Shown piece after piece: positions 23,061 to 30,562 of a stretch of 35,484 bases of DNA. The notes beneath the pieces are model-generated. The model searched no databases and was not told the origin of the DNA. It saw nothing but the letters and a program-made list of their open reading frames with translations. The DNA lies in the IMG/VR virus record IMGVR_UViG_3300008740_000456, positions 1 to 35,484 of that record, one strand, 5' to 3'. This stretch comes from a virus. Position 1 is the stretch's first letter. Every line of letters starts with the position of its first letter. The position numbers and the translations under genes were made by a program.

Positions 23061-23091
23061 CATAGGGACTTCGGTCCCTATGTTTATTTTT
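23061..23091 (+). terminator. Intrinsic terminator of the tmRNA gene
   Basis: CATAGGGAC-TTCG-GTCCCTATG: a perfect 9-bp stem with a UUCG tetraloop, followed by TTTATTTTT. Confidence 0.92.
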
Positions 23092-23153
23092 AACATACCT
23101 TATAACTTTTCTTAGCATTTTTCTTTTACTAATATATTTCTAAATATATACGT

Positions 23154-23408
23154 ATGAGATATAGCATTAAAAAAAAGAAGTTTTTTAGAAAGTTAAAAAA
23201 GAGTGCTCCAAAAGTACCTGATCTTACTTGTCCTTCTATTGACAATGCTATAGAAAGACTTAAAAAACTATACGAGAATAATAAACCCATTTCTGACTAT
23301 CAATGGAAATTAATCGAAAAAAGACTAGAAAATCTTAGAGAACAAAACGAGCTTCTTCGTGATAGTGGCAAATATTGGTACGAAGCTTGTAAAGAACACG
23401 TAAAATAA
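23154..23408 (+). CDS. Hypothetical basic helical protein
   Basis: 84 residues: a Lys-rich N-terminus (MRYSIKKKKFFRKLKKS), then a helical region (about 28-84, with ERLKKLYENN and EKRLENLREQNELL) that could form a coiled coil. No family recognised. A TCTAAATA late-type box (23139-23146) lies 7 bases upstream and no clear Shine-Dalgarno is present. Confidence 0.55.
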   Translation: MRYSIKKKKFFRKLKKSAPKVPDLTCPSIDNAIERLKKLYENNKPISDYQWKLIEKRLENLREQNELLRDSGKYWYEACKEHVK

Positions 23409-23434
23409 CCCCATATATCAACACTTATTAATCA

Positions 23435-23463
23435 TTGACACTACCAGAATCTTCATATATTAT
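23435..23463 (+). promoter_or_regulatory. Sigma-70-type promoter before the lysin gene
   Basis: TTGACA (23435-23440), 17 bases, TATTAT (23458-23463). An AATAAATA late-type box (23476-23483) lies between it and the ATG at 23501. Confidence 0.65.
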
Positions 23464-23500
23464 AGTATGTGTTAAAATAAATACGAATTACAAATAGAAT

Positions 23501-24250
23501 ATGCGTAAAAAACATAAAGATTCTAAGATTTATAATAGTAATAAGAAATTATTAAAATCTCTAAAAAAATGGTTCCATTATACTCTTGCAGTAATTATGG
23601 TAGTTTCTATATCCTTTTCTTATGGAACATTTTTTCCAAATCCAGTTGCAGAAGGCAAACTTACTTCATCAATGTTTGAAAGTATAAAAGAACATTTTGC
23701 CAAAATTAATATTAAATTAGACAAAATAACTATGCAAAATAAAAAAGATATGGAAGTATCTTTATACTTGGATATACATCAACCCGAATTTAACTACAAT
23801 GACGCAGACTCTTTTATGTACGCAGTTAAACAATGTGTAGATTATTTAAATTATACAACAGAAATAGAAAAAAGAATACCTAGTTCAATTATTATAGCAA
23901 TGGCTGGAGTTGAATCAGGTTGGGGTACTAGCAGATTTGCAATAGAAGGTAATGCATTATTTGGAGTTAGAACTTGGGATTCTAAAATACCACAAATGAA
24001 AGCAAAAGGTAATCCAGATGCAGATTGGGGTGTTAAAAAATACGAACATAAATGCGAAAGTATTCGTGATATGATAGAAATTATTAATAGACATCCTGCT
24101 TATAAACCTTTCAGAGATGAAAGAACAAAACAACTAAAAGAAGGTAAATGGAACTATAAGAAATTAATTCAAGGTTTAAATGCTTGGAGTGAAAATAAAG
24201 ACTACGACCATTTAATATATAGTGCCATATTAAATAAAAACCTTCCATAA
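23501..24250 (+). CDS. Bax/FlgJ-type glucosaminidase with signal anchor, probable endolysin
   Basis: 249 residues. A Lys-rich start and one hydrophobic helix (about 27-47, FHYTLAVIMVVSISFSYGTF) form a signal anchor. The catalytic domain is of the Bax / mannosyl-glycoprotein endo-beta-N-acetylglucosaminidase type: RIPSSIIIAMAGVESGWGTS (catalytic Glu in VESGWG), then FAIEGNALFGVRTW, and a C-terminal region with LIQGLNAWSENKDY. These enzymes cut the glycan strands of peptidoglycan. Membrane-tethered export fits a SAR-type phage lysin that is released when the membrane depolarises. It has its own promoter, with small phage genes behind it. A host-derived wall hydrolase used for another purpose is the alternative. 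Confidence 0.83.
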   Translation: MRKKHKDSKIYNSNKKLLKSLKKWFHYTLAVIMVVSISFSYGTFFPNPVAEGKLTSSMFESIKEHFAKINIKLDKITMQNKKDMEVSLYLDIHQPEFNYNDADSFMYAVKQCVDYLNYTTEIEKRIPSSIIIAMAGVESGWGTSRFAIEGNALFGVRTWDSKIPQMKAKGNPDADWGVKKYEHKCESIRDMIEIINRHPAYKPFRDERTKQLKEGKWNYKKLIQGLNAWSENKDYDHLIYSAILNKNLP

Positions 24251-24254
24251 TACT

Positions 24255-24617
24255 ATGAGCTTTATAGAAGTAATATTTCCTAAAAAAAGGAAAAGACGTA
24301 AATTACCTAATACTGCAAGACTAAGAAAAGTCCGTGCAGAACATAAGGCTTGGCTTAAAAAATTAGGAATTGATAGAATAAGTTTAAGAAGAAGATGGAA
24401 AAAATTAACAAAGGAAAGCTGGTTTCCTAGTTATACAACCGACGATAATTATCCACCAACATCAGATAAAATCCCAGTAGGAACTTCAGCTAAAAAAGAA
24501 CGAATGCAATATTCAGGCGAAAGAAAACTAATAGGAATAGCAACAATGCATAAATCAAATCAAGTACCTGTATTTGAAGAACAAGATGCTAAAGATATTG
24601 CTAATATGAGAAGATGA
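24255..24617 (+). CDS. Hypothetical phage protein, basic N-terminus
   Basis: 120 residues; the first half is very Arg/Lys rich (FPKKRKRRKLPNTARLRK), the second half acidic and polar. It starts 4 bases after the lysin and overlaps the next gene by 4 bases. Nucleic-acid contact is possible from charge. No domain recognised. Confidence 0.6.
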   Translation: MSFIEVIFPKKRKRRKLPNTARLRKVRAEHKAWLKKLGIDRISLRRRWKKLTKESWFPSYTTDDNYPPTSDKIPVGTSAKKERMQYSGERKLIGIATMHKSNQVPVFEEQDAKDIANMRR

Positions 24618-24898
24618 CATTAGAAAAAAGAAACATTAAGCAATTAGCAAAAGAAATGAAAAAACAATTCGATGCTCACGAGGATTGTGTTCTAGATTAC
24701 GACTTACCAAATAAAAAAGGTTATGAACTTGTAATTACAAGAAGTAGTGAGGGAGAAGATGGCTCATACATTACTACAGTAGATCTCCACAAGTATGAAA
24801 GCGATGATTATGAAATGCTTTCGACTTACGGGTCATCAGATTTATCTGACTTCGAATGGATTGTACAAGAAGTTATAGATAATGGGGGAAACATATAA
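24614..24898 (+). CDS. Hypothetical phage protein, acidic
   Basis: 94 residues, acidic, alpha/beta-like (YELVITRSSEGEDGSY, then LSDFEWIVQEVIDN). ATGA overlap with the previous gene and TAATG with the next, so translationally coupled on both sides. No motif known. Confidence 0.6.
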   Translation: MTLEKRNIKQLAKEMKKQFDAHEDCVLDYDLPNKKGYELVITRSSEGEDGSYITTVDLHKYESDDYEMLSTYGSSDLSDFEWIVQEVIDNGGNI

Positions 24899-25026
24899 TG
24901 ACATTTGAAGACGGATTATTATTAGGAATTATAGGCTGTACATTAACAGTCGTTGGCTTTGGTTATGCATACTATAAAGCCTCTCAAAAAAAAGAAGAAG
25001 ACGAAGAAGAAAACGACCATTTCTAG
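24898..25026 (+). CDS. Tiny single-span membrane protein
   Basis: 42 residues: a short start (MTFEDG), one hydrophobic helix (LLLGIIGCTLTVVGFGYAYY), then a KKEEDEEENDHF tail. Start overlaps the previous stop. Size and plan suit a small regulator or lysis helper; unproven. Confidence 0.6.
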   Translation: MTFEDGLLLGIIGCTLTVVGFGYAYYKASQKKEEDEEENDHF

Positions 25027-25100
25027 GTTGTATTTTACATTTTGGTAAACTACTACCAAAAAAGCCTTCAAAACCAAGACATCTTAATCGAACAAATACC

Positions 25101-25129
25101 TTGACTTTTTGGTAGCAATACCATATAAT
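25101..25129 (+). promoter_or_regulatory. Sigma-70 promoter before the exported-protein group
   Basis: TTGACT (25101-25106), 17 bases, TATAAT (25124-25129), 34 bases before the lipoprotein ATG at 25164. Confidence 0.78.
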
Positions 25130-25163
25130 GTACATAATGATAACTTTTAATCGGGAGGCAAAA

Positions 25164-25751
25164 ATGAAGAGATCATTTAAGTTACTAACTGTTTTATTTG
25201 CAATGGTATTCCTTTTGAATGCTTGTGCGAACAGAATGGTAAAACTGCCAACTGACAATCCAAAACATAAAACCGTTCCGGCGTGGTATTTAAATCACGA
25301 AGATAACGGAAAAGAAGGTTTGATATTCAGACACGGATACTTTTATGCCGTGGCTGTTGCAGTATCACCTGATATGGAAATGTCTATGAAAAAGGCAGTA
25401 TTAAAAGCAAAGGCTAAAATAACTGACAGAATAAATGGTGAGATGAACAACAGAACATCTATCGTTTATGAAGAAAAAGGTGCCGCTGAAAATGTACAAG
25501 GCATAGAACAATCTGAAGATGTTATTGTTAACTTTATTTCAAAGACTGTATTAAGAACATACTCTATAGAAAAGAAGTTGACGTTATATAGCAAAGACAA
25601 TAATAACTATAGGTCTTTTGTTTTAGTAAAAATATCTCAGAAAGATGTTAATGAAATAATTGCATTAGTTGAAAGCAAAAAAGCAATGAAATTAAGCAGT
25701 TCAATTTCAAAAATATCTGATAAGGTATTAGATCAATCAGAGAAGCAGTAG
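25164..25751 (+). CDS. LPP20-like lipoprotein
   Basis: 195 residues from ATG 25164, chosen because GGGAGG lies 6 bases upstream and a lipoprotein signal starts there (MKRSFKLLTVLFAMVFLLNAC). The mature part resembles LPP20-type lipoproteins: VPAWYLNHED, FYAVAVAVSPDMEMSMKKAV, then AKAKITDRINGEM, and a second strand-helix unit near FVLVKISQKDV. Such proteins sit in the outer membrane with poorly known roles. It is first in a run of three exported proteins under one promoter. Family call is moderate. Confidence 0.65.
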   Translation: MKRSFKLLTVLFAMVFLLNACANRMVKLPTDNPKHKTVPAWYLNHEDNGKEGLIFRHGYFYAVAVAVSPDMEMSMKKAVLKAKAKITDRINGEMNNRTSIVYEEKGAAENVQGIEQSEDVIVNFISKTVLRTYSIEKKLTLYSKDNNNYRSFVLVKISQKDVNEIIALVESKKAMKLSSSISKISDKVLDQSEKQ

Positions 25752-25760
25752 GGGTAACCT

Positions 25761-26090
25761 ATGAAGAAACTATTATTAATATTAGGTACCCTTACTCTGG
25801 TGTGTACGGCTGAAGCTAAAGCTGGTGGTGTTTGGAGTGAACAATACTGCAACGCAACTACACACACGGTAATCACAAAGGATGTTAACGGTGATATTAT
25901 AAATCAAGAAACCGTAGAAACAATGGTATGTGATGATGGTAAAAAGGACTTCTTACATTATAGTGGTATAGCAAAAGAATGTAGAGAGTTCTGGTTTGAT
26001 ATAGTTTTAAGTGGAACATTTGTAAAAAGGAAAGGTTATGTTTGCCAAAAATTTGACGGCTCTTGGGAAATTGTGTATAATCCTAAGTAG
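25761..26090 (+). CDS. Small exported Cys-containing protein
   Basis: 109 residues. Cleavable signal peptide (MKKLLLILGTLTLVCTAEAKA), then a mature domain of about 88 residues with four Cys (YCNATT, MVCDDG, KECREFW, YVCQKF) that probably pair as disulphides in the periplasm. The end CQKFDGSWEIVYNPK is reminiscent of outer-membrane lipoprotein C-terminal repeats. AGGGGTAACCT precedes the ATG. The 3' end overlaps the next gene by 53 bases. No named family. Confidence 0.65.
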   Translation: MKKLLLILGTLTLVCTAEAKAGGVWSEQYCNATTHTVITKDVNGDIINQETVETMVCDDGKKDFLHYSGIAKECREFWFDIVLSGTFVKRKGYVCQKFDGSWEIVYNPK

Positions 26091-26490
26091 TTTATTATTA
26101 GTAAATTGTAGCTCAACTAAAAATGCTGAACTTAATAGCGAAAGTACTTTTAGAAGTGTAGAAAAAGACTTCAATAATACTAATCACTGGACACATACAA
26201 TATACAACGCAATAAAATACAATAAAAATATGCTTAAAAAAGAAGACCAAGTTAAGCAGATGCAGGCAGTATTTTTTGCATTAAACAATGCACCAGAAGG
26301 TGAAGTTGTTAAATGGTACAATGATAAGAATCAAACATTTGGTTTAGTTAAAATAGTATCTAGTTATCCTCACGGTAGTGGATATTGCCGAATATTATTC
26401 ACACAAATATCTAAAAAAGGCAAAATCAGAGATTTCACAGAAACCGCTTGTAAAGACGTCGCATACAACGGTTGGCAATTTATCAGATAG
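26038..26490 (+). CDS. Lipoprotein resembling 17-kDa surface antigen C-terminal domains
   Basis: 150 residues. Lipobox LLLVNC ends the signal sequence. The C-terminal part, SSYPHGSGYCRILFTQIS, then FTETACKDVAYNGWQFI, matches in plan the YCREYxxxI...GxACxxxDGxW pattern of rickettsial 17-kDa/RT0821-type surface antigens. AAGGAAAGG precedes the ATG, which supports this start despite the 53-base overlap with the gene before. Likely attached to the outer membrane. Role unknown. Confidence 0.62.
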   Translation: MFAKNLTALGKLCIILSSLLLVNCSSTKNAELNSESTFRSVEKDFNNTNHWTHTIYNAIKYNKNMLKKEDQVKQMQAVFFALNNAPEGEVVKWYNDKNQTFGLVKIVSSYPHGSGYCRILFTQISKKGKIRDFTETACKDVAYNGWQFIR

Positions 26491-26527
26491 TATTAAAAGC
26501 GATAAGTATTAGTTTAAATAATACTAT

Positions 26528-28438
26528 ATGTTTATCGCACTTCTTACATTAATTTCGGCCCTTTCAATATCGGGTGTAGCAATCTTCTATTCAGTAATAG
26601 GATTGGCTACAATCTTCCCTGGTGCTTTCGTGCCAGTGGTTATTATGGGTTCGGTATTAGAGGTTGGTAAACTAATAGCCGCCAGTTGGTTGTATCGGAA
26701 CTGGAAACAAACTCGGTTTCTCTTAAAATTTTATCTCGCCACAGCCGTGGTTGTATTAAGTTTAATAACATCTATGGGTATTTTTGGATTCTTATCCAAA
26801 GCCCATTTAGAACAAAATCTAGCAGAAAATACAGTTGTACAAAGAATTGAAATAATCAATAGCAAAATTGAAAGCGAAGAAACCTATATTAAAAGACAAA
26901 CTGCTATTATTGAAAGAGCTGAAAAGAGTCTTTCAAGAACAACTACTACTAATGATGAAGCAATAGGCATTGAAAAAGAGAATTTAAAAGCAGTAGAAGA
27001 TAAATTCAAAACTTTACTTGCAGTTGAGACCAAGAATATTGAAACTTTAAGCAATAGAATGATGGTATTGGATAAAGACGTAAGTGATGTATTAACTGCA
27101 AACAAATCATTTTTTAATGAAGAAAAGGCGGCTAAACAATTAAAAGAATCACAAAAAGAAGAACGGGCAGATATCAATATAAAAATAAGTGAATCCCAAA
27201 GCAGAATTGCTCAACTTAAACAAGACTACGCAAATGATACTGCCGTTATACAGAAAAGAATAGAGAAATTAAGAGAAGGTAGTGTTGACGACAAATCGGG
27301 GGTCTACATACAAATAGAAGTAGCAGAAGACAACATATTAAAATCACAAAACAATATAGATGATTTAATTATTGACCGAGAGCCTTTAGAGGCAAAAATG
27401 ATTAAATTAGAAGCAGAGATAGGCCCAGTAAAATATATTGCCGCACTTGTAGTTGATTGGGGCGTTACAAAAGATGTTGACACAGACGAAGCAGTAAGAT
27501 GGGTTATCTTAATTATAATTTGCGTATTTGATCCACTTGCAGTTGCATTGTTATTAGCGGCGAACCAAAGTTTAATGAGAAGATTTCCTACAGGCTGGGA
27601 GGCGCCTGAAGATCCTACACCACCAAGTAAACCTAAAGCACCTGAACTGCCACCTAAAAATCCAAGCGGTTCTATTAAAGCATCTGACCTAGTTAAAAGT
27701 GATAGTAGTCAACTAGCAAAGGATCAACAAACTATGTTAGATAACATAGAAAAACATTCGCCATCTGCAGAAGTAGAAGAAATTAAAATAGAAGAAAAAG
27801 AACCATCTGTTTCAGAACTCTTAGCAAAAGGATTTGAAGAAGAACAAAAAGCTAGAGCTGAAGAAGAAGCTGAAGAAGAAGCTAAAGAACAAAGAGAAGA
27901 TGAACTACTTGATGAATTAATTGATGATGAATATAAAGACGGCTTTGATGAAGACCAAGTAAAATACGATATGGAAACGGAACCAAAACCAATACCTATC
28001 CCAATGGAGCCTGTTCCAACAACGGCAGATGTTGCAATGATTTTACCTGATCGTAATATAGCAACAAAAGAATTAATAGACAATTACAATGTTGAAAAAG
28101 AACTAAAAGAAGAACTAATAAAAATAGGTGAAGATAAAGAAACAGAAGTTTTAAGAACACTAGATGATGAAGAACAAAAACGTCTAACTACATATGACGA
28201 AAAAGAAAACACCTGGCAAACCGAAAAAGCAGAATGGAAACGAAGAAATCCAGAAGATACCATAAAAAGACATAAAGAATTATATGTAAAAGGTTTTATA
28301 GATAAACTACCCTGGGAAAACATCAACCTTGAAAAACAAGAAGATTTAGAAAGCTGGAATAAATGGGTAGATGCGGCAAATAAAGAAGCCGAAAAAGAAG
28401 ATTCAGACGTAGAAAAAAAAAGACTGACGAACCAGTAG
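26528..28438 (+). CDS. Large membrane coiled-coil protein of marine T4-like phages
   Basis: 636 residues. Two to three N-terminal TM helices (about 3-45, 63-88; VVVLSLITSMGIFGFLSK is very characteristic), a long coiled coil (about 95-290), another TM helix (WVILIIICVFDPLAVALLL, about 323-341), and an acidic, Pro/Glu/Lys-rich cytoplasmic tail. I recall very similar proteins in cyanophages and other marine T4-like phages, always unassigned. A role in the infected cell membrane is inferred. The 0 frame stops at 28436 just after a nine-A run, and the -1 frame stays open to 28539, so the C-terminus as read may be short by 39 residues. Confidence 0.78.
   Translation: MFIALLTLISALSISGVAIFYSVIGLATIFPGAFVPVVIMGSVLEVGKLIAASWLYRNWKQTRFLLKFYLATAVVVLSLITSMGIFGFLSKAHLEQNLAENTVVQRIEIINSKIESEETYIKRQTAIIERAEKSLSRTTTTNDEAIGIEKENLKAVEDKFKTLLAVETKNIETLSNRMMVLDKDVSDVLTANKSFFNEEKAAKQLKESQKEERADINIKISESQSRIAQLKQDYANDTAVIQKRIEKLREGSVDDKSGVYIQIEVAEDNILKSQNNIDDLIIDREPLEAKMIKLEAEIGPVKYIAALVVDWGVTKDVDTDEAVRWVILIIICVFDPLAVALLLAANQSLMRRFPTGWEAPEDPTPPSKPKAPELPPKNPSGSIKASDLVKSDSSQLAKDQQTMLDNIEKHSPSAEVEEIKIEEKEPSVSELLAKGFEEEQKARAEEEAEEEAKEQREDELLDELIDDEYKDGFDEDQVKYDMETEPKPIPIPMEPVPTTADVAMILPDRNIATKELIDNYNVEKELKEELIKIGEDKETEVLRTLDDEEQKRLTTYDEKENTWQTEKAEWKRRNPEDTIKRHKELYVKGFIDKLPWENINLEKQEDLESWNKWVDAANKEAEKEDSDVEKKRLTNQ
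28413..28422 (+). promoter_or_regulatory. Slippery nine-A run near the gene end
   Basis: Nine A then G, read GAA AAA AAA AGA in the 0 frame, giving an A AAA AAA slippery heptamer (28414-28420). This and 13563-13571 are the only runs of nine A I see in the window, and both sit at a switch to an open -1 frame. Confidence 0.5.
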
Positions 28439-28539
28439 AGCAACCAAATAAAGAAGTATTCCCAATAAATTACATAGTTAGAGACAAAAATATCCAAGTT
28501 CGTAGAAAAACGACTCCAAAAGAAGACGACGAATCATAA
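28420..28539 (+). CDS. -1 frame extension of the coiled-coil protein
   Basis: 39 codons open in the -1 frame after the A-run: KTDEPVEQPNKEVFPINY, IVRDKNIQVRRK, ending in EDDES then TAA. The composition continues the charged Pro/Glu/Lys tail of the gene. It fills the otherwise non-coding gap before the promoter at 28542, which also argues that it is real coding sequence. No start codon of its own. Confidence 0.5.
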   Translation, partial: KTDEPVEQPNKEVFPINYIVRDKNIQVRRKTTPKEDDES

Positions 28540-28541
28540 TA

Positions 28542-28570
28542 TTGACATTTACCATCCATTATGCTAAAAT
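28542..28570 (+). promoter_or_regulatory. Sigma-70-type promoter, nearly leaderless start
   Basis: TTGACA (28542-28547), 17 bases, TAAAAT (28565-28570). The ATG at 28577 lies just 6 bases past the -10 box, so the mRNA would begin at or next to the start codon. Confidence 0.68.
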
Positions 28571-28576
28571 AACTTA

Positions 28577-28996
28577 ATGTCGCAAATTAAGTTGATAACA
28601 CCACCTGATAAATTATTAAATGAAAATAAAAGTATTCTTTTGGTTAATTTAAAGGATACATTTAAAGATGAGTTTAATAAGATTATAAAAGAAATAGACG
28701 TTAACATTAATCTTTATATGTATGACGAACTAGAAAATAAAGATAGTGCTAATTGGTTAATTGAATCATCTGGTATAGCTGATTATATTATTTTAGACAT
28801 AGACAATACCGGATTAGATAATTGGTTAATTGGATACCTATTGGCTAAAAGTAAAACCTTTTATACTTGTATGGATATACCTAAACCAAAACCTTATAAC
28901 TTAATAAGCAGTAATAGAATCTATAATTTAGATCCAATAAAAACAATCCTAAAAGATTTAAATGACAACACAACTAACACGAAAACAACTAATTGA
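28577..28996 (+). CDS. Hypothetical phage protein
   Basis: 139 residues, alpha/beta: SILLVNLKDTFKDEF, NINLYMYDE, then ADYIILDIDNTG and LIGYLLAKSKTFY. The strand-helix order is of the flavodoxin/TIR or deoxyribosyltransferase kind, but the catalytic Glu of those families cannot be placed. I recall similar proteins in cyanophages without a function. It overlaps the next gene by 35 bases. Confidence 0.6.
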   Translation: MSQIKLITPPDKLLNENKSILLVNLKDTFKDEFNKIIKEIDVNINLYMYDELENKDSANWLIESSGIADYIILDIDNTGLDNWLIGYLLAKSKTFYTCMDIPKPKPYNLISSNRIYNLDPIKTILKDLNDNTTNTKTTN

Positions 28997-29651
28997 TAGT
29001 ATAATTAATATACCCAAACACTATATTATTAGATTTACTGGTTTAGGATATGAATCAGTAATGGGGTCAATAACAAAACAACAACACGATTATTGGAAAA
29101 GAAAAGGTTCACGCAAACTAGGAGAGTATCTAGCAGAGTTACGTGATATGAATCAATTAGATTATATTCCTTATGAATCTCAATTAAACTCTCCCGACTG
29201 GTATGATTATGATAGTATAGCACACGCCGCCGGGGCCGAACTTAATCCTAAAAATTACTTAACTATAGAAGAAATTGATGGTCCACACAATCATACTGTA
29301 TTAACTGAAAAACTATCTATTAAAAAATTAGCTAAACACGGCATTACTGTATTTTGTACAGGTATATTCAATCGGAATATGAGTTCATTAAAAGACAAAC
29401 ATTATTTTCATGGTCAAAGTCACGAACTAGGTACCTGGACTAATGAAGAAAAAATAGTTACCAACGCATTAGGTTTACAATTAGACAAGCTAAAAATATT
29501 ATATGCAGATATAGAAGGTAAACAAATAATTCACGGCATTAGATATATTAAACAACCATATCATATGGAGACAAATAAGGTTACCGGAAAAGAGCTTAAA
29601 CTTGGCGTAAAAAGAGGCTGGTATGATATTTTGGCTAACTTAGGCTCTTGA
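28962..29651 (+). CDS. Hypothetical phage protein
   Basis: 229 residues starting MTTQLTRKQLIDSIINIPKH. Notable stretches are GYESVMGSITKQQHDYWK, the His-rich IDGPHNHTVLTEK and DKHYFHGQSHELG, which could bind metal. Not a family I can name; of the kind found in several marine T4-like phages. The overlapping start suggests co-translation with the gene before. Confidence 0.6.
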   Translation: MTTQLTRKQLIDSIINIPKHYIIRFTGLGYESVMGSITKQQHDYWKRKGSRKLGEYLAELRDMNQLDYIPYESQLNSPDWYDYDSIAHAAGAELNPKNYLTIEEIDGPHNHTVLTEKLSIKKLAKHGITVFCTGIFNRNMSSLKDKHYFHGQSHELGTWTNEEKIVTNALGLQLDKLKILYADIEGKQIIHGIRYIKQPYHMETNKVTGKELKLGVKRGWYDILANLGS

Positions 29652-29676
29652 TTTTTCGGGGAATAATGTTTATATT
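29648..29676 (+). promoter_or_regulatory. Possible promoter region of hsp20
   Basis: TTGATT (29648-29653), 17 bases, TATATT (29671-29676), followed by a GATAAATA late-type box (29687-29694). The inverted pair TGTACG/CGTACA flanks 18 bases further downstream. Either promoter class could serve. Confidence 0.4.
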
Positions 29677-29758
29677 ATAATAGTATGATAAATAACATTG
29701 TACGTGATGCTATGATAGGTCTCGTACACATAACTTGCTTAACAAAAGGAGGACAATT

Positions 29759-30205
29759 ATGACAAATAAAGCCCTATCAATTTTTAATCAACTAAGACCC
29801 GTTACTATTGGATTCGATAACGTATTCAATCAATTCGAAAGAATGATGGAAAGCGATCAATTCTTTAATGGTGCCGGCGTCAACTATCCACCTTACAATA
29901 TAGTGAAAACAGGTGAAAACACTCACGATATTGAAATTGCTCTTGCTGGCTTCAGTAAGAAAGATATTGATGTAGAGTATAAAGATAATATACTTACAAT
30001 CAAATCTATCAAAGAAGCTAAAGCAAATGGCACGGAGGATGGTGTTGTGCATAGAGGAATATCTCAAAGATATTTTTCTAAATCTTTTACAATTTCGGAT
30101 GACGTAGAAGTAAAAGGTGCAGAACTTAAAGATGGTCTTTTAAGAGTTTCTTTGGAGAGAATAATTCCAGAGAATAAAAAGGCTAGAAAAATAAACATTA
30201 AGTAA
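29759..30205 (+). CDS. Small heat-shock protein Hsp20 (IbpA type)
   Basis: 148 residues from ATG 29759, chosen for its AAAGGAGGA Shine-Dalgarno. Alpha-crystallin domain at about 35-130: YPPYNIVKTGENTHDIEIA, LAGFSKKDIDVEY, then RYFSKSFTISDDVEVKGAEL and the GLLRVSL strand. The C-terminal I-x-I anchor is INI in ARKINIK. The N-terminus (PVTIGFDNVFNQFERM) is IbpA-like. An ATP-independent holdase that keeps unfolded proteins soluble; common in T4-like marine phages. Complete. Confidence 0.94.
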   Translation: MTNKALSIFNQLRPVTIGFDNVFNQFERMMESDQFFNGAGVNYPPYNIVKTGENTHDIEIALAGFSKKDIDVEYKDNILTIKSIKEAKANGTEDGVVHRGISQRYFSKSFTISDDVEVKGAELKDGLLRVSLERIIPENKKARKINIK

Positions 30206-30242
30206 TTAATGATATGGGTGGGGCGTATAATACGCCCTGCTC

Positions 30243-30250
30243 TATAAATA
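30243..30250 (+). promoter_or_regulatory. Late-type promoter TATAAATA before clpS
   Basis: Exact TATAAATA, 6 bases before the ATG at 30257. It follows GGGCGTATAATACGCCC (30222-30238), a 7-bp hairpin that may end the hsp20 message. Confidence 0.48.
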
Positions 30251-30256
30251 AATTAT

Positions 30257-30562
30257 ATGAGTACTGACATAGAAGTAAAAATAGATGAAAAAATAAAACA
30301 GGTTGTCAAAGAACCTGAAAATTACAAAGTTATATTTTTGAATGATAATATAACTCCTATGGAATTTGTAATTGATATATTAATCAAAATATTTAAACAC
30401 ACTCCAGAAACGGCTCGTGATCTTACTATGAAAATTCATAAAGAAGGTTCTATTATTGTTGGCATTTATACATACGAAATAGCAGAACAAAAAGGTATGG
30501 AGGCAACTAACGAAAGTAGAAGTTTGGGATATCCACTTCAAATAAAGATTGAAAAAGAGTGA
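30257..30562 (+). CDS. clpS: ClpS adaptor of the ClpAP protease
   Basis: 101 residues. Core motifs are clear: YKVIFLNDNITPMEFVIDIL (the N-degron pocket region), then AMKIHKEG-type TMKIHKEGSIIVGIYTYEIAE, and LGYPLQIKIE at the end. ClpS delivers N-end-rule substrates to ClpAP and hinders degradation of ssrA-tagged proteins. In a phage it could steer host proteolysis. The stop overlaps a GTG start of the heme oxygenase by 4 bases, so the two are coupled. Full family length. Confidence 0.92.
   Translation: MSTDIEVKIDEKIKQVVKEPENYKVIFLNDNITPMEFVIDILIKIFKHTPETARDLTMKIHKEGSIIVGIYTYEIAEQKGMEATNESRSLGYPLQIKIEKE

Noticed and set aside
27724-28497. Long minus-strand open frames with Ser-rich products opposite the coiled-coil gene
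   Set aside because: They are the antisense of Glu/Lys-rich codons (GAA, AAA gives TTC, TTT), have no Shine-Dalgarno, and the plus-strand gene is well supported.
28577-28996. TIR or nucleoside deoxyribosyltransferase (an anti-phage or anti-defence effector)
   Set aside because: Strand order is suggestive but the catalytic Glu and NAD-binding features cannot be placed.
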